Shown: positions 27,576 to 36,527, counted from the stretch's first letter. The stretch is DNA of 56,291 bases from Paracoccaceae bacterium (GCA_019090795.1 JAHRVG010000048.1:1-56291); one strand, 5' to 3'. Made by a program: numbers and translations. The notes: a model not told the origin generated them from the sequence alone.

Positions 27576-28604
27576 CTAATCCTCGAATAAGTCCGCCTGC
27601 CCTGGAGCCTTTGGAACAGCCATCCCCAGATGGCGCCACGCCTTGGCCCCCAAAACTCGTCCACGCGGGGTGCGCTGGATCAAGCCTTGTTGCAGCAAAA
27701 ACGGTTCGATCACTTCTTCTACCGCATCGCGGGCTTCGGATAAGGCGGCGCACATGGTTTCCACCCCGACCGGGCCACCACCGAAATTCTCGGCAATCAT
27801 CCGCAGGTAACGGCGATCCGCACTGTCCAGCCCCAGATCATCGACCCCCAGACGTATCAGCGATTTATCCGCCAATTCTTGTGTTACCTTGCCATCACCT
27901 TCAACAATCGCGAAATCCACCACGCGGCGCAACAGACGCCCGGCAATCCGTGGCGTGCCGCGCGCGCGGCGTGCTATCTCAATCGCTCCGTCTTTGCTGG
28001 CCTCAACCCCCATCAGACGCGCACCACGCTCGACAATATGGGTCAGCTCGGCCACGGAATAGAATTCCAGCCGAACAGGAATACCAAAGCGATCGCGCAG
28101 AGGCGTGGTCAACAACCCTAACCGCGTTGTCGCCCCAACCAGCGTGAAGGGCTGCAAATCAATCCGAACCGTGCGCGCTGCTGGCCCCTCGCCGATCACC
28201 AGATCCAGCTCGAAATCCTCAAGTGCTGGATAGAGAACCTCCTCCACCACCGGATTGAGCCGGTGAATTTCGTCAATAAACAGCACATCCCGTGCATCCA
28301 GATTGGTCAGGATCGCCGCCAAATCCCCCGCCTTGGCCAGCACCGGGCCGCTGGTCATGCGAAAGTTAACCCCCAATTCGCGGCTCATGATCTGCGCCAG
28401 TGTTGTTTTACCAAGACCCGGCGGCCCGTAAAACAGCGCATGGTCCATTGCTTGGCCGCGTATCTTGGCGCTCTCGATAAATACCTTCAGATTTGCGCGC
28501 GCCTCTGCTTGCCCGACAAATTCATCAAGGGTTTGCGGGCGCAAGGCGCGGTCCATATCCTCGGGGCGGATTTCGGGGCGCAGGGTTGGGTCTGGTTCGT
28601 TCAT
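27576..28604 (-). CDS. ruvB: Holliday junction branch-migration ATPase RuvB
   Basis: A 342-aa AAA+ motor that drives branch migration together with RuvA. Walker A is GPPGLGKT (60-67), Walker B LFIDE (108-112, then IHRL), with the sensor region [18 protein letters not shown] and a C-terminal winged helix. It starts 3 bases after ruvA and is complete. Confidence 0.98.
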   Translation of the reverse strand: MNEPDPTLRPEIRPEDMDRALRPQTLDEFVGQAEARANLKVFIESAKIRGQAMDHALFYGPPGLGKTTLAQIMSRELGVNFRMTSGPVLAKAGDLAAILTNLDARDVLFIDEIHRLNPVVEEVLYPALEDFELDLVIGEGPAARTVRIDLQPFTLVGATTRLGLLTTPLRDRFGIPVRLEFYSVAELTHIVERGARLMGVEASKDGAIEIARRARGTPRIAGRLLRRVVDFAIVEGDGKVTQELADKSLIRLGVDDLGLDSADRRYLRMIAENFGGGPVGVETMCAALSEARDAVEEVIEPFLLQQGLIQRTPRGRVLGAKAWRHLGMAVPKAPGQADLFED

Positions 28605-28607
28605 GCG

Positions 28608-29297
28608 CTATCCCTTAGGTGCCAGCAACCGAAGCGCGGCCTTGATCAGCCCACCACTGTCCAGATCGGGTGTAACACCGCTGGCCTCGGCCACAGCACT
28701 TGCTGCATCACCGTGTCCATAACCCAAATTGACCAAGGCCGACAGTGCATCCGCTTGCGCCGCGGCAGCCCCGACAGAGGGTGCAGGGCCGGGTGCCGCG
28801 CGTGCTGTCGACGGTTGAACCGCTGCCGGTGCGTCTATCACCATATCTTCATCTGCCTGCACCTGCTGGGCCCCTGCCGCACCCATTGAGATGATTTTGG
28901 CGGCTTTGTCCTTCAGCTCAACTACAATCCGTTGCGCCAGTTTTGGCCCGACACCGGGGGCTGATTTCAAGGCGGCAATATCACCCAATATAATCGCACG
29001 CGAAACGCCATCCGTTCCCAGTGCACCGGCAATTCCAAGCGCCACTTTGGCCCCAACCCCCTGAACCGAGGTCAGCAGATTGTGCCATTCCTTCTCGGCC
29101 AAGGTCAGAAAGCCGAATAATTGCAGATTGTCCTCACGCACCAGCAGATCGGTGTACAGCGCCACAACCCCGCCTTTGCCGGGCAGTCCTGCCAAGGTTC
29201 GTGCCGAGCAGAACACCAGATAGCCCACCCCCTGCACATCCACCAACACGTGATCCACAGCCGCGTAATCCACCCGTCCGGTTATCTTACCAATCAT
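28608..29297 (-). CDS. ruvA: Holliday junction DNA-binding protein RuvA
   Basis: A 229-aa protein with an OB-fold N-terminal domain ([11 protein letters not shown]...), helix-hairpin-helix motifs around [14 protein letters not shown] and [16 protein letters not shown], and a C-terminal domain III that binds RuvB, joined by an Ala/Pro-rich linker (about 145-180). It tetramerises on Holliday junctions. The start overlaps the ruvC stop (ATGA). Confidence 0.97.
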   Translation of the reverse strand: MIGKITGRVDYAAVDHVLVDVQGVGYLVFCSARTLAGLPGKGGVVALYTDLLVREDNLQLFGFLTLAEKEWHNLLTSVQGVGAKVALGIAGALGTDGVSRAIILGDIAALKSAPGVGPKLAQRIVVELKDKAAKIISMGAAGAQQVQADEDMVIDAPAAVQPSTARAAPGPAPSVGAAAAQADALSALVNLGYGHGDAASAVAEASGVTPDLDSGGLIKAALRLLAPKG

Positions 29298-29806
29298 CTC
29301 GTCCCTCCCGCCCGGGCAATCGCTGCATCCAACCGACCGTTAAACTGCGCATGATGTGCATGGCACAGAGCAATCGCCAGCGCATCCGCCGCGTCCGGCC
29401 CGTTTGGCACCACACCGGGCAGTTGCAGCCGCACCATATGATCCACCTGCCGTTTATCCGCATGGCCGACGCCAACCACAATTTTTTTAACCGAGTTGGG
29501 CGCGTACTCCGCCACCTCTAACCCCATCTGCGCTGGCACCAACAGGCAAATCCCCCGTGCCTGCCCGAGCTTCAAGGTACCCGCACCATCCTTGTTGACA
29601 AAAGTTTTCTCAACCGCCGCCGTTTCGGGCTGATGTTCATTAAAAACCAGTTCCAATTGACTGTGCAAACTAAGCAACCGTTGTGCCAGATCATCGCCAA
29701 CAGATTTGCAGGTGCCGTTGGCCACATGGGTAAGCCGGGAACCGGATACGTCCACAATCCCCCAACCGAGATTTCGCAATCCCGGGTCAATGCCGATAAC
29801 GCGCAT
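29294..29806 (-). CDS. ruvC: Holliday junction resolvase RuvC
   Basis: A 170-aa RNase H-fold endonuclease that cuts Holliday junctions. The acidic active-site residues are in place: Asp7 in IGIDPGL, Glu65 in VEKTFVNKD, and Asp137/Asp140 in [11 protein letters not shown]. It heads the ruvCAB genes; a LexA-like site lies 34-48 bases upstream. Confidence 0.97.
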   Translation of the reverse strand: MRVIGIDPGLRNLGWGIVDVSGSRLTHVANGTCKSVGDDLAQRLLSLHSQLELVFNEHQPETAAVEKTFVNKDGAGTLKLGQARGICLLVPAQMGLEVAEYAPNSVKKIVVGVGHADKRQVDHMVRLQLPGVVPNGPDAADALAIALCHAHHAQFNGRLDAAIARAGGTR

Positions 29807-29839
29807 TTTGCCCCTGCCTTTTTAGTTGCCCTAGCCGTA

Positions 29840-29854
29840 GCACGAAACAAGAAC
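29840..29854 (-). promoter_or_regulatory. Candidate LexA (SOS) box upstream of ruvCAB
   Basis: On the minus strand GTTC-N7-GTGC differs by one base from the alphaproteobacterial LexA site GTTC-N7-GTTC. It lies in the ruvC promoter region, and ruvCAB is a usual SOS target. The match is short, so the call rests on position as well as sequence. Confidence 0.5.
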
Positions 29855-30189
29855 ATATTCCAAGCCTAGATGCGACATGTGGCCATTTGATTCGCACATA
29901 AGTGCCCGACAAGCCCGCAATTATCTGGGACCCAAATTTTTAGAGCTTGAAAGTGCAGAAAATCGCCGGAAACACCTTAAAAATAACGCCCAAATTTCGC
30001 CATATTATACCTCAAATAGCTCATTTGCGAAGTGAAGTATTCTATTTTCGACATTTTTCGTTCGCTATGCAAAACCAACATCACAGTTATGTAAAAAACG
30101 CATTTGTACTCTCGGGATTGGCGTCCTACATGGCAGATTAAGCGCAAGGCAATACCGCCGAGGATGCGCTGGATAAAAGGATTATTTCC
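29855..30189 (+). other. AT-rich non-coding region before the DUF1127 gene
   Basis: A 335-base stretch without a credible gene, clearly AT-rich around 29980-30110. Apart from the divergent promoters that must lie here I see no firm motif. A weak sigma-70-like pair is TTGTAC (30104-30109) with TACATG 17 bases later. A 64-codon open frame at 29947-30141 has no ribosome-binding site or recognisable product. It has room for a stress-sigma promoter or small RNA. Confidence 0.4.
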
Positions 30190-30396
30190 ATGGCCCTGGC
30201 TACTTACACCCGCCCGGCTCCCTTTGGGGCCATCACAACTCTCAATGTTGTGACTCGTTTCGAAACAGTGCTGAATGCGTTCAGCGAGTGGAATGCAACG
30301 CGCAAAACCCGAAAGGTACTTGCTGCCCTTAGCGACCGCCATTTGGAAGATATCGGCCTGACACGCGGCGATATCATGAGCATGACCCGTTTCTAG
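30190..30396 (+). CDS. DUF1127 (YjiS-like) small protein
   Basis: A 68-aa basic protein with the DUF1127 motif in its C-terminal half (TRKTRKVLAALSDRHLEDIG, then LTRGDI). DUF1127 proteins are short, Arg-rich and in several alphaproteobacteria stress-induced and RNA-binding. In Rhodobacter one is co-transcribed with small RNAs carrying CCUCCUCCC loops, but no such motif follows here. The gene is monocistronic, ending in a near-perfect terminator 21 bases downstream. Confidence 0.9.
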   Translation: MALATYTRPAPFGAITTLNVVTRFETVLNAFSEWNATRKTRKVLAALSDRHLEDIGLTRGDIMSMTRF

Positions 30397-30417
30397 AAAA
30401 CAGGCGACCATTCAGGC

Positions 30418-30450
30418 AAAAGGCCACAGCATCAAGTGCTGTGGCCTTTT
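30418..30450 (+). terminator. Intrinsic terminator of the DUF1127 gene
   Basis: A perfect 14-bp stem (30418-30431 with 30437-30450, 5-base loop) begins with AAAA and is followed by GTTTTT. It also stands between this gene and the convergent gene at 30472. Confidence 0.93.
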
Positions 30451-30471
30451 GTTTTTGGGGGCGTTGAAACG

Positions 30472-30789
30472 CTAAATTCTGCTTTCAACAAAAGTCATGA
30501 AACGATCCGGTTGCAGCAGTTTGGCCGCTATACGGGCAGACTCGTCGCCATCAGCCATTACAGCCAAATGGGCAACAAAACCCTTTTCACCCATTTCCCG
30601 TTCCATATAGATTTTCGAGGCTGTCAGCCCGCAATACGCCAGACCAAAAAACATCAGCAAATGGAACATCGGGAACCGCAATGGTTTGCGGCCCTCGATG
30701 ATCCTGCGTTTCAGGCTGAACTTGCCGCCATAGTGCGATTTTACGATCCGCTTTACACGGTTTTCAAACGCCTTCATGTTCTCGGTCAT
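30472..30789 (-). CDS. Small membrane protein, function unknown
   Basis: A 105-aa protein with a basic N terminus (MKAFENRVKRIVKSHYGGK...), one hydrophobic helix (about 42-58, PMFHLLMFFGLAYCGLTA) and a C-terminal soluble part. No known family is recognised. ATG 30789 follows AAGGGG with 8-base spacing. It stands alone, convergent with the DUF1127 gene. The basic N terminus followed by one helix suggests an N-in orientation with the tail in the periplasm. Confidence 0.7.
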   Translation of the reverse strand: MTENMKAFENRVKRIVKSHYGGKFSLKRRIIEGRKPLRFPMFHLLMFFGLAYCGLTASKIYMEREMGEKGFVAHLAVMADGDESARIAAKLLQPDRFMTFVESRI

Positions 30790-30960
30790 CAACCCGACCC
30801 CTTACTCGTTAACACTGTCACTCACTAAGGCGCCTCAACTTGCCATTGGATTACAACTATCACTATTCCCCCCAACTTCGGGTGAAGAGCGATTCAAATT
30901 TAAGTTGAAACGCTTGTACCAGTTAAAAATATCGAGGAAATAGGGCCGGTTTAAGGCAAA

Positions 30961-31833
30961 TTAGACGGGTTTACGTAAACAAAGTGTTGACCATTCGCCA
31001 ACAATCAAAGGCTCTGCCCGCTCAAAACCCTGCTTTGCATAAGCATCCAGAACATCCGCTGCCTGCTCGTTCAAAATGCCGGACAAGATGACATAGCCAC
31101 CCGCAGCGCAACTTGTGCCCATGTCGGGAGCAAGTGCAACGAGCGGCGCTTTCAGAATATTGGCAAAGATCAGATCATAGGGGGCTTTGGCGCGCAGAAC
31201 CGCGTGATCAAACCCCGCACAGGTCACAACTTCGATGCGTCCATCCAGATCATTGCAACGGATGTTAGCGCTGGCGGTGTCGGTCGCGACCTCGTCAATA
31301 TCACTCGCCAGCATTCCACCTGACCAAATCTTGGCTGCTGCCATCGCCAGAACCGCAGTGCCGCAACCCACATCCACGACATTCTTGCCGACAAACCCCT
31401 GATTGGCCAAACTATCCAGCGCCGTCAAACAGCCTTGCGTAGTGCCATGATGGCCAGTGCCAAAAGCCATTGCCGCCTCGATCAACAAGGGCACACAATC
31501 GGCAGGCACCCGATCCGCATCATGGCTGCCATAGAGAAAAAACCGGCCTGCGATGATTGGCGACAGCTCTCGTTTGACCGCCGCAACCCAATCCGTTTCC
31601 GGCAACTCGGAAACCGCAAAGGGCTTGGCCCCGTGGACAGCCGCCAACAAGGCAAGACCCACCTCATCCGGTGCCTCGATAAAATAGCTGCCAACCTCAT
31701 AAGTGCCAGAACCGTCTTCTACCTCAAACACCCCAACGCCTGTGGGTTCCGGTGTCAGGTCCTCAATGGCGTCCGCCAAGGCCTGCGCTTGGGTTCTATC
31801 TTTCAACGTTGTCAGTGCGGTAAAGGTTGGCAT
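30961..31833 (-). CDS. prmA: Ribosomal protein L11 methyltransferase PrmA
   Basis: A 290-aa SAM-dependent enzyme that methylates ribosomal protein L11. The N-terminal substrate-recognition domain is followed by AFGTGHHGTTQGCL, the SAM-binding DVGCGTAVLAMAA (class I motif I), and ANILKAPLVALAP, the NPPF-like motif of this family. Length and order are standard. It stands alone between a small membrane protein gene and the MATE gene on the same strand. Confidence 0.95.
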   Translation of the reverse strand: MPTFTALTTLKDRTQAQALADAIEDLTPEPTGVGVFEVEDGSGTYEVGSYFIEAPDEVGLALLAAVHGAKPFAVSELPETDWVAAVKRELSPIIAGRFFLYGSHDADRVPADCVPLLIEAAMAFGTGHHGTTQGCLTALDSLANQGFVGKNVVDVGCGTAVLAMAAAKIWSGGMLASDIDEVATDTASANIRCNDLDGRIEVVTCAGFDHAVLRAKAPYDLIFANILKAPLVALAPDMGTSCAAGGYVILSGILNEQAADVLDAYAKQGFERAEPLIVGEWSTLCLRKPV

Positions 31834-31887
31834 GTCGTCTTTCCGTCAATAGGGCTGTTGCGCGGATAGGTCAGGGCGAGCCAAAGG

Positions 31888-33228
31888 TCAAGCGTCGCCA
31901 GCGCGCCGTGCCAGTCGGGAAACAAATACCCAGGCCCAAACCAGCGCGAATAATCCAGAGATGGCCGCGGCTATTGCCTGCCCGTAAACGACACCCGGTG
32001 CCCCCATCGCAATACCCATCGCGATCGCACAGGGGTAAATAAGAATACCGTCGCGAAACCAGTTGCAGGCGGTTGAAAACAACGGCCTTCCCAGATTATT
32101 GAACGCGGCATTTGACACAAACAGCGCCCCCGAAAATACATACCCCCCCGCCGCGACAACCGTAAATGCCGATAAAACCTCTGTTGCCTCTGAGCTAAGC
32201 CCAAACATCCGCGCAATCGGAGCGTGAAACGTCGCCAGCACCCCCCATGCGATCAGTGTATAGAAAAGGCAAAACACCAAGGCATCCCTAAAAACAAGTC
32301 GAACGCGATCCATTTTTCCGGCACCAAAGTTCTGCCCGATAATACCGCCAATCGCCCCCGAAAGCGAAAAGATGCCACCAAAGGCCAGCACCGCCACACG
32401 GGATATCACCGCCCAACCGGCAACCGCAGTATCACCATATCCGGCAATCACTTTGGTCAGCAGGTAATTGCCAAACGGCGTTGACAGTTGGGTCAGCACC
32501 GCAGGTGCTGCGATTATCAGGTAAGGCCGGAACATACCAACCAGTTCCCCAAACGTTATGCGGGCGGTCATCTGGTGAACGTGAACGACAAACCAGACTG
32601 ACAACAAAGCCGACGCGCCACGCGAGATCACCACCCCCCAGGCAGCGCCCTCCAGCCCCAGATCAAGGCCGAAGATCAGAAACGGGTCCACGACAACCGC
32701 GATCAAGCCCGCCGCTAGTGTTACAGTCATCGAGCGAACCGCATCCCCAACCGAACGTAGAACGGCAGACCCCACCATTCCGATCACAAATACAGGCAAA
32801 GAAGGAATACTGATGGAAAGAAAGCGTGCTGCCAGTTCAAGGGTTTCACCCTCTGCGCCGGCATAGCCCAGAATTTCCTTTCGGAACATCACCACAACAC
32901 TGGCTATAACCACTTGCAGGCTAACCGCGTAGATCATCGCGCTCATCGTCTGTTTGCGCGCTTGTTCAAACTTGCCCTGCCCAATTGATTTGGAAACCTG
33001 TGCAGTAGTTGCAATAATCAGCCCTATGCCCACCGAAATGGTGAAAAACTGGATCGTCCAGGCAAAGCCAAGGGCGGCAATCAGGCGTTCTTGGTCCAAT
33101 ACCGATACCCAGAACAGGGTCGCCACATCGACCAGAAACATGAATATCAGACCCAGAGACCCGGTCAGGGTCATCACCAGAACATGGCGCATGGTTGAAC
33201 CGGTTAGGAAGCGTTGCTTGTGAACCAC
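31888..33228 (-). CDS. MATE-family efflux transporter
   Basis: A 446-aa polytopic membrane protein with about 12 helices in two homologous halves, typical of MATE Na+ or H+ antiporters that export cationic drugs and metabolites. Characteristic pieces are the first-helix LTGSLGLIFMFLVDVATLFWVS and the second-half LSGAIGGIIGQNFGAGK. The GTG start at 33228 follows the MFS gene's TAA with no gap, so the two transporters are one operon; ATG 33192 is an alternative. The substrate is unknown. Confidence 0.9.
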   Translation of the reverse strand: MVHKQRFLTGSTMRHVLVMTLTGSLGLIFMFLVDVATLFWVSVLDQERLIAALGFAWTIQFFTISVGIGLIIATTAQVSKSIGQGKFEQARKQTMSAMIYAVSLQVVIASVVVMFRKEILGYAGAEGETLELAARFLSISIPSLPVFVIGMVGSAVLRSVGDAVRSMTVTLAAGLIAVVVDPFLIFGLDLGLEGAAWGVVISRGASALLSVWFVVHVHQMTARITFGELVGMFRPYLIIAAPAVLTQLSTPFGNYLLTKVIAGYGDTAVAGWAVISRVAVLAFGGIFSLSGAIGGIIGQNFGAGKMDRVRLVFRDALVFCLFYTLIAWGVLATFHAPIARMFGLSSEATEVLSAFTVVAAGGYVFSGALFVSNAAFNNLGRPLFSTACNWFRDGILIYPCAIAMGIAMGAPGVVYGQAIAAAISGLFALVWAWVFVSRLARRAGDA

Positions 33229-34467
33229 TTACGCACCAGCCTCTACCGGTTTTGCGCTAGAAAACACCGTTTCGTTCCCCGGTGCAGGATGGCGCGGAAT
33301 CATCAACGCCAGCAGCAACGAGATCGCGGCAAACCCTGTGGCCACGATAAAAACCGCACCGGGCCAGAACAGCCACAAATAGCCCAGCAGTGCAGGCAGG
33401 ATCACCGCCCCGATATGGTTAATCGTAAAGGCCACTGCTGCCGTGGGGGCAATATCTGCCGGATCAGCGATTTTTTGAAAATAGGTCTTCATGGCAAAGG
33501 CCAGCGCGAAAAACAGATGGTCAATCACATAGAGTGTCGCTGCCAGCACCACGCCCCAGCCAAAGAAATAGATCCCGCCATAAGCCAGAAACACCACAAT
33601 CAGCCCTATATATTCAAAGACCAGCGCGTTACGCTCGCCCACCTTAATCACCAGATTTCCCATCATCGGCGCGAAAATCATGTTGGCAATATAATTGATC
33701 AGGAAAAGAGATGTCACTTCATGGACCTGAAAGCCAAAACGTTCCACCATCATAAACGCCGCAAACACCATAAAAATCTGCCGCCGCGCACCGGCCATCA
33801 GTTGCAGCGCGTAATACAGCCAATAACGCTTGCGCAGGATCATGGTTTTATGCTGCGTCACCGGGGTTTTGAACTGCGGATAGGCTAGCCAGCAATACAG
33901 CGCCAGAATGATCGTTATTACGCCGCTGGCCATGTAAATCGTGTTATAATCCCAGTGCAGAATCTTCCACACCAACATGATCGCACCATAGGAAATCAAG
34001 GATGCGGCCGAACCAACCGTCACCATCCAGCCCAAAATACGCGGCGCACGCAGCTTGTCGATCCACTGCAATTCCAGTGACTGCTTGACCGTCTCGTAAT
34101 AGTGAAACCCGACAGAGCCGATTAACGTCGTGATCATCAATCCGGTAAACGTTGGAAACCACGCGGTCACACAAACTGCCGCCCCGACTGTCAACAAAGA
34201 CAGTACCGCCAACAATTGCTCTCGGACAAACAGCAGCACAAATATCACGCCAACCGCCATGAACCCCGGCACTTCGCGCAAGCTATGCAGCCAGCCAATA
34301 TCCTTGCCGTCAAAATGCGCAACCTCGATCACAAAATTATTCAGCAACGCCATCCATGTGGAAAACGCCATCGGCAAAGCAAATGCCATCACCGCCAGCA
34401 ATGTGATAGGGCGCCGCCAAACAGGCAATTTACGAGCATCTTCAAGGGTTACAAATGAAACAGTCAT
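33229..34467 (-). CDS. MFS transporter
   Basis: A 412-aa membrane protein with about 12 predicted helices and the MFS architecture (two six-helix halves with a cytoplasmic loop near residue 205). I do not recognise the subfamily. It is directly followed by the MATE gene and lies downstream of the marR gene on the same strand (78 bases), so the MarR protein may control it. ATG 34467 is preferred over TTG 34488. Confidence 0.85.
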   Translation of the reverse strand: MTVSFVTLEDARKLPVWRRPITLLAVMAFALPMAFSTWMALLNNFVIEVAHFDGKDIGWLHSLREVPGFMAVGVIFVLLFVREQLLAVLSLLTVGAAVCVTAWFPTFTGLMITTLIGSVGFHYYETVKQSLELQWIDKLRAPRILGWMVTVGSAASLISYGAIMLVWKILHWDYNTIYMASGVITIILALYCWLAYPQFKTPVTQHKTMILRKRYWLYYALQLMAGARRQIFMVFAAFMMVERFGFQVHEVTSLFLINYIANMIFAPMMGNLVIKVGERNALVFEYIGLIVVFLAYGGIYFFGWGVVLAATLYVIDHLFFALAFAMKTYFQKIADPADIAPTAAVAFTINHIGAVILPALLGYLWLFWPGAVFIVATGFAAISLLLALMIPRHPAPGNETVFSSAKPVEAGA

Positions 34468-34545
34468 TGTTCCAGTTAACCTTTTCAAAATAGTTTGAAT
34501 AGCAAAAAGAGGGTCGGTAATAATTGCGTGATCCCTAAGGTGAAA

Positions 34546-34968
34546 TCAGGCTAGGGACTTTGCAAGTTTCCTCAGCGCCTTGCCCAGACACGCGTACTCT
34601 TGAGGGTCCAGCAACTGCACCATTTTCGCGTTCTGCTCGACAATTTCCGGGGCCATCCGCTCAAACAGCGCCCGCCCCGCCCCTGTCAAGGTAAACACAC
34701 GCAAACGTTTGTCATCAGCCAACACATCGCGCGTCAGGAACCCCTTGACCTCCAGCCGGCTTGCTGCGCGGCAAACCTGAACCTTGTCCATCGTGGTGCT
34801 GGCCGCCGCCTCCTGCGAACTGGCAATCCCTGCATCCCCGAGGAGCGCTAGCAAGCGCCATTCATCCCGTGCCAGATGGTATTGCTTTTCATAGATCTCG
34901 GCCAGTTGTCGGCTAACCTTATCTGCACTGACGGCCAAACGGTAGGCCAGCAAATCGTCAAGCTGCAT
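34546..34968 (-). CDS. MarR-family transcriptional regulator
   Basis: A 140-aa winged-helix regulator. The DNA-binding core is about 30-100 (ARDEWRLLALLGDAG..., recognition helix near MDKVQVCRAASRLEVKGFL, wing RDVLADDKRLRVFTLT). MarR proteins are dimeric repressors released by small phenolic or toxic ligands. It is divergent from the VOC gene at 35100, and the shared 131-base interval carries two similar near-palindromic sites. The MFS and MATE genes follow on the same strand, so a regulon of VOC enzyme plus two exporters is plausible. Confidence 0.92.
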   Translation of the reverse strand: MQLDDLLAYRLAVSADKVSRQLAEIYEKQYHLARDEWRLLALLGDAGIASSQEAAASTTMDKVQVCRAASRLEVKGFLTRDVLADDKRLRVFTLTGAGRALFERMAPEIVEQNAKMVQLLDPQEYACLGKALRKLAKSLA

Positions 34969-35014
34969 GCGAATTTTCCTAATTTGATAGGTTTATATAG
35001 CTCAATTTTCTATT

Positions 35015-35031
35015 CGTTGTAAATGAAACGA
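35015..35031. promoter_or_regulatory. Candidate MarR operator, copy 1
   Basis: CGTTGTAAATGAAACGA, imperfectly palindromic (CGTT...AACG), matches copy 2 at 14 of 17 positions. It lies 47 bases upstream of the marR start codon and upstream of a TATAAG (35044-35049) that may be the VOC -10 element. Confidence 0.5.
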
Positions 35032-35070
35032 TTTGCTTTACTCTATAAGATCGTCTAACAGATTTCACAT

Positions 35071-35087
35071 CATTGCAAATGCAACGA
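35071..35087. promoter_or_regulatory. Candidate MarR operator, copy 2
   Basis: CATTGCAAATGCAACGA contains the perfect dyad TTGCA-AA-TGCAA. It lies downstream of the putative VOC -10 and runs into the VOC ribosome-binding site (AAGGGAG), a position where a bound repressor would block transcription. It starts 56 bases after copy 1, in the same orientation. Confidence 0.55.
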
Positions 35088-35099
35088 AGGGAGCACCTT

Positions 35100-35642
35100 A
35101 TGAAAATCGACCGCATTCACCACGTAGCCTACCGCTGTAAAGACGCCAAAGAGACTGTGGAATGGTACACAAAAATGCTGAACATGGATTTTGTTCTGGC
35201 CATCGCCGAGGACCACGTGCCCTCGACCCACGACCCTGATCCCTACATGCATGTCTTTCTGGACGCCGGTGCAGGCAATATTCTGGCATTCTTTGAGCTG
35301 CCCACAATGCCCGAAATGGGCCGTGACCCGAACACGCCGATCTGGACCCAGCATCTGGCGTTCAAAGTCGCGGATCGCGCCACGCTGCTAGAGTTCAAAG
35401 AACATCTGGAAGCCCAAGGTGTCGAGGTACTGGGCGTCACCGACCATTCGATTTTCCATTCGATCTATTTCTTTGATCCCAATGGCCACCGTCTGGAACT
35501 GGCCTGCCCCGATCCCGCCGAGGAGGCAATGCTGGAAAAACTGGATGCCGTTAAATGGGACATGCTGAACGAGTGGTCCAAGACAAAGAAAGCCCCAAGG
35601 CACGCAGCCTGGATGCATGAGAAAGAACTGACGGACGTCTGA
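35100..35642 (+). CDS. VOC-family (glyoxalase/extradiol dioxygenase-type) protein
   Basis: A 180-aa vicinal-oxygen-chelate protein with two beta-alpha-beta-beta-beta modules. Likely metal ligands are His8 (start, RIHHVAY), His85 (WTQHLAF) and Glu133 (HRLELAC), the usual pattern of glyoxalase/dioxygenase members. The substrate cannot be read from sequence; isomerase, dioxygenase and fosfomycin-type roles all use this fold. ATG 35100 follows AAGGGAG at good spacing. It is divergent from the marR gene and overlaps its candidate operators, suggesting ligand-inducible expression. Confidence 0.88.
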   Translation: MKIDRIHHVAYRCKDAKETVEWYTKMLNMDFVLAIAEDHVPSTHDPDPYMHVFLDAGAGNILAFFELPTMPEMGRDPNTPIWTQHLAFKVADRATLLEFKEHLEAQGVEVLGVTDHSIFHSIYFFDPNGHRLELACPDPAEEAMLEKLDAVKWDMLNEWSKTKKAPRHAAWMHEKELTDV

Positions 35643-35648
35643 AACAAG

Positions 35649-35676
35649 AAAGGCCGCTTCGAATGAAGCGGCCTTT
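35649..35676. terminator. Bidirectional terminator between the VOC gene and rpsD
   Basis: A perfect 12-bp stem (35649-35660 with 35665-35676) with a GAAT loop, AAA before and TTTT behind, works for the plus-strand VOC gene and probably also the minus-strand rpsD gene, which stops 29 bases away. Confidence 0.9.
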
Positions 35677-35704
35677 TGAATTTCGTAAGCGGTAGCGAAA
35701 AACC

Positions 35705-36325
35705 TTAGTTTTTCGCGTAGAATTCCACCACCAGATTTGGCTCCATCATTACCGGATAAGGCACATCGGTCAGGCCCGGGGTGCGCACAAATTCAGCAGT
35801 CAGCTTGCCGGTGTCGACATGCATGTAGTCTGCAAAGTCACGCTCGTTAGAAGCCATAGCTTCCATCACCAGCGCCATTTGCTTGGATTTCTCACGCACA
35901 GCGATCACATCGCCTTCTTTTACGCGGTAGGAAGGGATGTTAACCTTCTGGCCGTTTACAGTCACGTGACCGTGGTTCACGAACTGGCGTGCAGCAAAGA
36001 TTGTTGGCACGAACTTGGCGCGGTAAACAACAGCATCCAAACGACGCTCCAGCAGACCGATCAAGTTTTCACCTGTATCGCCTTTTACACGCTCAGCTTC
36101 GGAATAAATCCGGCGGAACTGTTTCTCGGTCAGGTCACCGTAGTAACCCTTCAGCTTTTGCTTGGCGCGCAGCTGAGTACCGAAATCGGACAGTTTTTGT
36201 TTGCGACGTTGACCGTGTACACCCGGGCCGTATTCACGACGGTTCACAGGCGATTTAGCACGCCCCCAGATATTTTCGCCCATGCGGCGGTCAAGTTTGT
36301 ATTTGGCAGACGTACGTTTAGTCAC
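35705..36325 (-). CDS. rpsD: 30S ribosomal protein S4
   Basis: A 206-aa primary 16S rRNA-binding protein. It shows the S4 N-terminal region ([19 protein letters not shown]), the segment [19 protein letters not shown], and the S4 RNA-binding domain ([42 protein letters not shown]). The start is GTG 36325 with a strong AAGGAG. Here rpsD stands alone rather than in an alpha operon, with its own promoter (36456-36483) and a structured leader of about 124 bases, which suggests autogenous control. Confidence 0.98.
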   Translation of the reverse strand: MTKRTSAKYKLDRRMGENIWGRAKSPVNRREYGPGVHGQRRKQKLSDFGTQLRAKQKLKGYYGDLTEKQFRRIYSEAERVKGDTGENLIGLLERRLDAVVYRAKFVPTIFAARQFVNHGHVTVNGQKVNIPSYRVKEGDVIAVREKSKQMALVMEAMASNERDFADYMHVDTGKLTAEFVRTPGLTDVPYPVMMEPNLVVEFYAKN

Positions 36326-36381
36326 GGCTGTTCTCCTTCAGTTATGTTTATCCCACAAATGTGGAAAGTGAAGGGCGTTGT

Positions 36382-36450
36382 CCTACCCCTTGCGGGAGAC
36401 AGGCATCCTCTTGCGAGGGCCACCAACACCAATACCCGCTTACGCGGATA
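36382..36450 (-). promoter_or_regulatory. Structured 5' leader of rpsD: three GNRA-capped hairpins
   Basis: In the rpsD mRNA sense three hairpins follow one another: 36450-36433 (7 bp, loop GTAA), 36421-36402 (4 bp with loop GCAA, then a 2-base bulge and 3 bp) and 36397-36386 (4 bp, loop GCAA, with a possible outer 3-bp extension at 36403-36401/36384-36382). All three loops are GNRA tetraloops. The outer stems of the second and third hairpins share bases 36402-36403, so they exclude each other. The first begins at the expected transcription start. A ribosomal-protein autoregulatory leader is the natural guess; I recognise no known family. Confidence 0.6.
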
Positions 36451-36455
36451 GGGGG

Positions 36456-36483
36456 CTTATAAGGCTGGCGGTGAGAGAGTCAA
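36456..36483 (-). promoter_or_regulatory. Promoter of rpsD
   Basis: On the minus strand TTGACT (36483-36478), a 16-base spacer and TATAAG (36461-36456) form a strong sigma-70 promoter with five of six matches in each box. Transcription should begin near 36449, about 124 bases ahead of the rpsD start codon. Confidence 0.75.
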
Positions 36484-36527
36484 TACAACAAGATTACAGG
36501 TTTTCATTTCCCCCCGCATTATTACTC

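Noticed and set aside
29947-30141. 64-codon frame in the AT-rich region before the DUF1127 gene
   Set aside because: No ribosome-binding site, no familiar sequence, and low-complexity codons in AT-rich DNA.
30397-30471. Stress small RNAs of the CcsR type behind the DUF1127 gene
   Set aside because: No CCUCCUCCC loop is present; the only structure is a single perfect terminator.
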